NCBI GenBank assembly: GCA_041588495.1
Contig: JBFGWM010000010.1
Span: 1 to 24,930 of the forward strand
Source: JBFGWM01 sp041588495
GTDB lineage: Bacteria > Pseudomonadota > Gammaproteobacteria > Pseudomonadales > JBFGWM01
DNA length: 24,930 bases
Reading direction: 5' to 3'
Made by a program: the position numbers and the translations under genes. The notes beneath the pieces are model-generated. The model searched no databases. It was not told the origin of the DNA and was given only the letters and a program-made list of their open reading frames with translations. Below are positions 20,634 through 24,930 of this stretch, one piece after another; the first letter of the stretch is position 1, and each line of letters begins with the position of its first letter.

Positions 20634-23018
20634 TCACAGTCGCCGCACGGCGAACAGGGGCAGCGTTCCGTAGCGCTTGGCGAGCGGGATGCGACCCACG
20701 TAGTCGCATTCGAACTCGCGGATATTGCGCGTTTCCGCCAGCGCCGCCGCCGCGAAGCTGGCGTAGACCTCCCCCGCCGGCGTGATCGGCTCGATGCGCG
20801 CCGCGCGACTCACATGGCGGCCGGAATAGGTGACCCTCCCGTTGACCGGATCGTAGAGCCGGAACACCGGCCCCGTGTGCAGGGCGACCCGGACCTCCAG
20901 TGGCTGTGGCAGGCCCCACGCCCCCCATTCCCCGGAAGCATTGCGCGCGTTGACCAGTTCGCACAGGTCGAGGGCGAAGGTTCCGGCATTGCGCAGGCTG
21001 TCGAACACCACGTAGAGGCCGTCGCCCCAGGTATTGCGGTCGACCGGGTCGCCCTGCTCCCGGTAGCCCTTCAGGAGGGACTCGACCAGGCCGAGGAAAT
21101 GCTCGAAGTACGGGGGAATCTGGTGCTCGGAGAAACGGCTGAACCCGCCCACGTCCGCGAACACCATGCTCTTCATCTCCATGCCCGCCGCTTCACGCGC
21201 GCCCTCCCCGTCCTCCTCGAAAGGTGTGCGGTCCAGGGGCGACACCCCGGGCACGTCACCCGCCGCGCCCGGGTCGATACAGTCCACCTCCATCCCGCAA
21301 CGGATCCAGGTGCGCACACTGCGCGCGACCCCGCCGGCCAGGTGGCGGCTGGACGCGTTCCACACGGCGAGCCCGTGCAGGCGCGTGTCCATCTCGCGCG
21401 CCTTCATGCGCGCCAGGCCGCAGGTGATCTCGTTCGCATAGTGCAGGAAGATGCGGTCACCCTCGTGCTGTTCCGGCGAGGTCTGCCAGATTCCGGAATC
21501 ATTCCGCGCGCGAACATGATCGAGAATCCGCTCGTAGCGCCCGGCCCAGGAATGTCCTTCGTCCGCGGTGTCACGTATGGTCACGCAGTCACGCTGGAAC
21601 GCCTCGATCTCGTAGGGCAGCACGATCTCGCTGAGACCGCCACGCTGCTGCAGGACCTCGTGAAAGAGGATGTCGGCGCCACAGGCGGCGGAGGCGTAAC
21701 CCCAGCGCGCGTTGCGCGCCTCCAGGTAGGCATCGATGGCTTGTTGCACACCATGCTCCGCCGCGGCGGGAAAGCGCGGCCGTTCCTGTCCCGGGGCATC
21801 GGGGACGTGGCCGGCGAACAGGACCACCGCGGGCATCGGCAACCAGGCATCGATGGCGCCGGCCAGGTCCGGATCCGCATCGGCGGCCAGCTCGGCGAGC
21901 AGGCGCGCGTTCTTGCGCGAGGATTTCAGCTGCTGCACCCCCGGACCGCAGCCCATGGCGCGCCGGTAGAAGGATTCCGCCGCCTCGCGATCGTTCCCGC
22001 CACCGGCAAGTACGTGGCGGACCAGGTGGCCCTCGCCCAGGGTCGCCAGCAACCAGTAATCCGGCGCCTCGGCGGCGGCGGCAAGTTCGCTGCAGGTGTC
22101 CAGCACGCGCCCCACGTATTTCAGCGCGTCATCACCTGCACCGACCAGGGCGGCGAGGGTCGCCGCGTTGATCCCCAGCCAGTAGCTCGCGGGGTGGGCG
22201 CGGTATTGCGCGGCGTAGAGATCGAGGGCGGCCTGCAGGTGCAGGCGCCGGTCCGCGGGGTCGCTGGTCGCCAGCCCCAGGCTCTTGCGCACGCTGGCGA
22301 GATTGCCCGCGGTCTCGGCCGCAACGCCCGGCTCGACCCGGTCAGGATCGGCGAAGCCGGCATCGGCAAGGGACTGGAAGGCGGCCAGCGCCTTTTCGAG
22401 GGCGCGGATGTTGTGCAGGATGCGGCCTTCCAGTTGCAGCAGGCGAACGTAATCGGCGATTTCCCCGGGCGCGAGTCCGCAATCGTGCAGTTCGGCCGGA
22501 GCCAGGACGTGGTCCGCGCCGGTCCCCTGGCGTGCGACCTCGCTGAGCCCCTTGCAGATGAGATCGTAGGCAAGCATGTAGTCGCCTTCCGCGAGCAGCC
22601 GTTCGCCGGACTCGATCCACGCGTCGACCTCGATGCGCGGCAACTGGTCGGAACGGCGGCGACCATAGGTGGCCATGGGACTCGCCGACTCGCGAATCTT
22701 GCGCAGCACGTCCGCAGCGCCGTCGCGATCATCCTCCGGGGGCATGATCCGGTAGCCGAGCGCGAGCAACACCCGGATGGTCTGCAGGGCGGTCTGGCGG
22801 TCATAGGCGCGCTCCTCCTCGCTGAGTTCCTCGTAGGGAACCAGGCATGGATGGGTGCGCTTGACGTCATCGCGTTCCGGGCCCCAGGTCCAGCCGTCGG
22901 TGAGCCTGCCGTGGGCCCAGGTGTCATGCACCTGCCGGGCCAGCGTCTCCACCAGGCGCATGACGTTCTCGTCGACGGCAACCGAATCGGAGTCTGGCGG
23001 ACGCGGGTCGTAACTCAT
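20634..23018 (-). CDS. RyR domain + TPR-like (TRAFs-binding type) + Rossmann-like + class III nucleotide cyclase fusion
   Basis: This 794-residue soluble protein has four regions. Residues 17-93 form a RyR domain: MRLVETLARQVHDTWAHGRL, THPCLVPYEELSEEERAYDR, IRVLLALGYRI. Residues about 130-380 are helical repeats like those of the MAP3K TRAFs-binding/TPR-S type. Residues about 397-480 look Rossmann-like: VVLFAGHVPDAPGQERPRFP and GYASAACGADILFHEVL then EIVLPYE, possibly SLOG-related. Residues 614-794 are a class III cyclase with metal Asp622 (FADVGGFS) and Asp666 (NTWGDGLYVVF) and Arg741 (RAARIEP). The Asn normally preceding that Arg by four is Ser737. It could make cAMP, cGMP or another cyclic nucleotide. 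It is last of a three-gene run with a TIR gene (61-base gap to its neighbour). The cyclase and RyR calls are firm; the middle regions are tentative. Confidence 0.88.
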   Translation of the reverse strand: MSYDPRPPDSDSVAVDENVMRLVETLARQVHDTWAHGRLTDGWTWGPERDDVKRTHPCLVPYEELSEEERAYDRQTALQTIRVLLALGYRIMPPEDDRDGAADVLRKIRESASPMATYGRRRSDQLPRIEVDAWIESGERLLAEGDYMLAYDLICKGLSEVARQGTGADHVLAPAELHDCGLAPGEIADYVRLLQLEGRILHNIRALEKALAAFQSLADAGFADPDRVEPGVAAETAGNLASVRKSLGLATSDPADRRLHLQAALDLYAAQYRAHPASYWLGINAATLAALVGAGDDALKYVGRVLDTCSELAAAAEAPDYWLLATLGEGHLVRHVLAGGGNDREAAESFYRRAMGCGPGVQQLKSSRKNARLLAELAADADPDLAGAIDAWLPMPAVVLFAGHVPDAPGQERPRFPAAAEHGVQQAIDAYLEARNARWGYASAACGADILFHEVLQQRGGLSEIVLPYEIEAFQRDCVTIRDTADEGHSWAGRYERILDHVRARNDSGIWQTSPEQHEGDRIFLHYANEITCGLARMKAREMDTRLHGLAVWNASSRHLAGGVARSVRTWIRCGMEVDCIDPGAAGDVPGVSPLDRTPFEEDGEGAREAAGMEMKSMVFADVGGFSRFSEHQIPPYFEHFLGLVESLLKGYREQGDPVDRNTWGDGLYVVFDSLRNAGTFALDLCELVNARNASGEWGAWGLPQPLEVRVALHTGPVFRLYDPVNGRVTYSGRHVSRAARIEPITPAGEVYASFAAAALAETRNIREFECDYVGRIPLAKRYGTLPLFAVRRL

Positions 23019-23079
23019 GGAGGCATCGATTCCTGGTGTGCGGTGGGCAGCGGCCCGCTATGCGAAGGATAACCCATGC

Positions 23080-23790
23080 TCAGCCCGCCGCGGGCGCGCG
23101 CAACACGACCCGCTCGAGATCGTAGTAGGTGCGGAAGTCCCGCGACCCCTCCGCGGAACGAATATCCGGGCAGGACGCCATCGCGTAGGCGCCGAGGAAA
23201 ATCGCCAGGGGACCGCCCTCGAACACCACCACCGCCGCGCGCGCGAGTTCGCGGTCACCGGGCAGGGTGTGCACCCGTTTGCCGATGATCTGCACCCCGT
23301 GACCGGGACGCGACAGGGTCTCGGTGACCGCATAGCCGCCTCGCGGCGCCGGAACCTCCTGCTCGGTGAACTCACCCTGCGGGTTCCGCGAATAGCGAAG
23401 GGTCACGCCCGCCCGATGGAGTTGCGGCGCCTCCACGTAGGCGAAACCAAAATCATCCAGGAAGCGGCGCGCCTCGTGGGGATACAGGCGGCTGCGGTGG
23501 AACCCGTCGACACGCGTGACCTCGTGGATCACCGGCGTGGCGTGCAGCGCGCACTGTCGCCGGAACTCGAGGTGACCGGGAAACCAGGAGCCGGCGACGA
23601 CGCCCACAACCAGCAGTACGGAGATTGCCGCCGCCAGCCCGCGATCGCCGCCCCCGGTTGCGCCGCCTCCGCGCAGCGAGCGCAGCGCCGGCCGCGCCAC
23701 CCAGCGGTAGACGGCCCAGGTCACCGGCAGCAGCAGGAGCGGCCCGAAAACCGCGAGCAGCATGCCGAGACCGATGGCGAACTCCCCCAT
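23080..23790 (-). CDS. two-helix membrane protein between TIR and cyclase genes, family not recognised
   Basis: This 236-residue protein has hydrophobic helices at about 5-27 (AIGLGMLLAVFGPLLLLPVT) and 50-67 (GLAAAISVLLVVGVVAGSWF). The linker between them is basic (RWVARPALRSLRGGG), so by the positive-inside rule it faces the cytoplasm and the roughly 165-residue C-terminal domain faces the periplasm. That domain has strand-like segments (VIHEVTRVDGFHR, GFAYVEAPQL, GVTLRYSRNPQGEF, AVVVFEGGPLAIFLGAY), suggesting a beta-rich fold. No catalytic motif is recognised. It lies 36 bases after the TIR gene and 61 before the cyclase gene, so it is probably co-transcribed. Its coding potential is supported by an open frame with matching hydrophobic pattern and tight spacing. 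Confidence 0.72.
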   Translation of the reverse strand: MGEFAIGLGMLLAVFGPLLLLPVTWAVYRWVARPALRSLRGGGATGGGDRGLAAAISVLLVVGVVAGSWFPGHLEFRRQCALHATPVIHEVTRVDGFHRSRLYPHEARRFLDDFGFAYVEAPQLHRAGVTLRYSRNPQGEFTEQEVPAPRGGYAVTETLSRPGHGVQIIGKRVHTLPGDRELARAAVVVFEGGPLAIFLGAYAMASCPDIRSAEGSRDFRTYYDLERVVLRAPAAG

Positions 23791-23826
23791 GCCGTCAGGC
23801 CGCCCGCGGATGCACGCGACGCGGGC

Positions 23827-24930
23827 CTAGTCGGAACCGGAAGCGGGCCCGGGCTCGCCATTGCCCGGCTCACCGGAGCGCGCGTTGTACTCGTCGAGCT
23901 TGAGGCGGACCAGGGCACGCAGGATGGCCGGGAAGTTCACGTCGTCGTCCTTGTAGTAATCGATGTGCTGGATACCGGCCAGGTGGTAGCGCAGGGAGTT
24001 CGGAATATCCGCCGGCTCCAGGAAGATGGGCATGATGTGCTTGTTATGCTCCGAGGCAAGGACGATCTCCTTGAGCACGTTGTGGGAAGCCAGGGAGGAA
24101 CGCGAGGCCAGCACGATGACCACCTTGGCGTGCGAGATTGCCTCGACGATCTGTTGGCCCCACTGCACGGCGCCATCGATGCCGCCCTGGTCGATCCACA
24201 CCGAGTAACCCTTCTCCTGCAGAATCTCCAGCAGGGACATCGCCTGCTGGCGATCCTTGCTCGCGTAACTGATGAAAATGTCGCAGCGCTTGCTGGGCGC
24301 TGTTCGCGCATCCACGGGCGCCACACTGGTCGGCCGCGGCGCGGGCGAACCTTTGGCGGTCTGCTTGTCGGTCCCGGAACGCAGGCGAGAGAACAACAGC
24401 CCGCCCAGCAGGACCAGTGCCAGGGCCGCGAGCCACGGTTCGATGAGTTCCCAGAAGCCGTGCTCGCGGTAGTCGGGCCCGTACGGGTAAGGCCCATGGG
24501 GCGGTTGTCCCGGATAGGGACCGCCATCGGGGCCCGGCGGGGGGTGACGTCCCCACTCGCTGTCTCCCGGCGGCGGGCGGCGGTATTCCCCGTCACCCGG
24601 GGGCGGCGGGTGGCGGCCATACTCGCCCTCACCGGGAGGCGGTGGTGGGTAGCGGCCGTATTCGCCATCGCCGGGTGGTGGCGGGTGGCGCCCCCACTCG
24701 CCCTCGCCGGGCGGTGGCGGCGGGCGGCGGTATTCGCCCTCGCGGGGCGGTGGCGGGGGCTGTCCGCCGTCATGCGGCGCGTAGCCCGGGGGTGGCGGAT
24801 AACCTTGGGGTGGAGGATAAGGGTGTTGGCCGCCACGGTAATCCGGCGGGGGACGCCAACCGCCGCGGTCTTCGCCGGGCGGCGGCGGGTATCCCGGGGG
24901 TGGCGGATAGGGGTGCTGCCCACCGCGGTA
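23827..24930 (-). CDS. membrane-anchored TIR-domain protein with proline-rich repeats; 5' end outside window
   Basis: The first ordinary start codon visible in this frame is a TTG at 24396, but it falls inside a membrane helix. The frame is open from there to the window edge, giving at least 367 residues with the true start outside. Order: Pro-rich repeats (about residues 1-155), acidic DYREHGFWELIEPW, one membrane helix (LAALALVLLGGLLF), a basic stretch SRLRSGTDKQ, a linker, then a TIR domain: KRCDIFISYASKDRQQAMSL, GYSVWIDQGGIDG, VVIVLASRSSLASHNVLKEI. The Glu in LKEI (codon 24067-24069) aligns with the catalytic Glu of SARM1-type NADases. HIMPIFLEP follows. The charge bias puts the TIR domain in the cytoplasm and the repeats outside. 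NADase activity is inferred. Confidence 0.85.
   Translation of the reverse strand, partial: YRGGQHPYPPPPGYPPPPGEDRGGWRPPPDYRGGQHPYPPPQGYPPPPGYAPHDGGQPPPPPREGEYRRPPPPPGEGEWGRHPPPPGDGEYGRYPPPPPGEGEYGRHPPPPGDGEYRRPPPGDSEWGRHPPPGPDGGPYPGQPPHGPYPYGPDYREHGFWELIEPWLAALALVLLGGLLFSRLRSGTDKQTAKGSPAPRPTSVAPVDARTAPSKRCDIFISYASKDRQQAMSLLEILQEKGYSVWIDQGGIDGAVQWGQQIVEAISHAKVVIVLASRSSLASHNVLKEIVLASEHNKHIMPIFLEPADIPNSLRYHLAGIQHIDYYKDDDVNFPAILRALVRLKLDEYNARSGEPGNGEPGPASGSD
24541..24759 (-). repeat. six Pro-rich coding repeats in the TIR protein
   Basis: Six units of about 11-13 residues follow the pattern P3-5, then G/R-(E/D)-x-E-(Y/W), then a basic end such as GRH, GRY or RR. Examples are PPPPGDGEYGRY, PPPPPGEGEYGRH and PPPGDSEWGRH. 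Each unit alternates a poly-Pro run with an acidic and then a basic aromatic segment. They are inside the coding frame and in frame with each other. Confidence 0.8.
24784..24930 (-). repeat. two near-identical 19-residue Pro/Tyr-rich coding repeats
   Basis: Segments at 24930-24874 and 24840-24784 encode the same 19 residues (YRGGQHPYPPPPGYPPPPG) except one Pro-to-Gln change, spaced 90 bases apart. The first is cut by the window edge, so more copies may lie beyond it. Confidence 0.75.

Noticed and set aside
20814..23072. Long plus-strand open frame opposite the cyclase gene
   Set aside because: The minus strand encodes recognisable RyR and cyclase domains. The plus frame has no family features.
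23937..24923. Alternative minus-strand frame in the Pro-rich region (Thr/Arg/Ala-rich translation)
   Set aside because: The TIR frame is also open across the region, continues into a membrane helix and the TIR domain, and gives regular repeats. The alternative frame gives irregular low-complexity sequence.
24541..24930. Tandem repeats considered as a CRISPR or regulatory array
   Set aside because: Units are short, imperfect, without unique spacers, and stay in frame with a coding sequence.

Overview
The window is GC-rich (roughly two thirds G+C by eye) bacterial chromosome, densely coded on both strands. The mfd-csiV neighbour pair, the ahr-type aldehyde reductase and the general gene mix point to a gammaproteobacterium outside the enterics. 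I cannot place it more finely from sequence alone. No tRNA, rRNA, CRISPR array, insertion sequence or integrase is visible, and no gap between genes exceeds about 235 bases.

Layout. 1-1374 (+): 3' part of an acetoacetyl-CoA synthetase, then a small membrane protein. 1371-3496 (-): two tightly coupled Asp-nucleophile alpha/beta hydrolases, one haloalkane-dehalogenase-like, followed by a PGPGW-type membrane protein. 3648-6773 (+): an unrecognised lipoprotein, a small unknown protein and an exported PhoPQ-related (PqaA-type) protein. 6838-11173 (+): mfd (transcription-repair coupling factor) and csiV, overlapping by 17 bases. 11095-12033 (-): an AraC/methylguanine-methyltransferase fusion whose 3' end overlaps csiV tail to tail. 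12154-12882 (+): a class I glutamine amidotransferase. 12898-13236 (-): a small DUF4870-like membrane protein. 13365-19964 (-): a long run in one direction, read in the order ankyrin-repeat protein, epoxide-hydrolase-like enzyme, thioesterase, MarC-like protein, ahr, cytochrome P460-like protein, SDR, SDR. It looks like one or more operons for aldehyde, ketone or xenobiotic metabolism. 20198-20623 (+): a single-domain globin with a CRP/FNR-type site placed as for a class II activator.

The most interesting part is 20634-24930 (-), three genes read in the order TIR protein -> two-helix membrane protein -> large multidomain cyclase. The TIR gene is much longer than its last obvious start suggests. 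Its frame stays open to the window edge and encodes a proline-rich repeat region, one membrane helix and then a TIR domain that keeps the NADase-type glutamate. The cyclase protein has an N-terminal RyR domain, a helical TPR-like (TRAFs-binding type) region, a Rossmann-like region that may be SLOG-related, and a C-terminal class III nucleotide cyclase domain with both metal-binding aspartates. I read this as a candidate membrane-linked nucleotide-signalling or defence system, in which a cyclase arm and a TIR NADase arm are made from one transcript.
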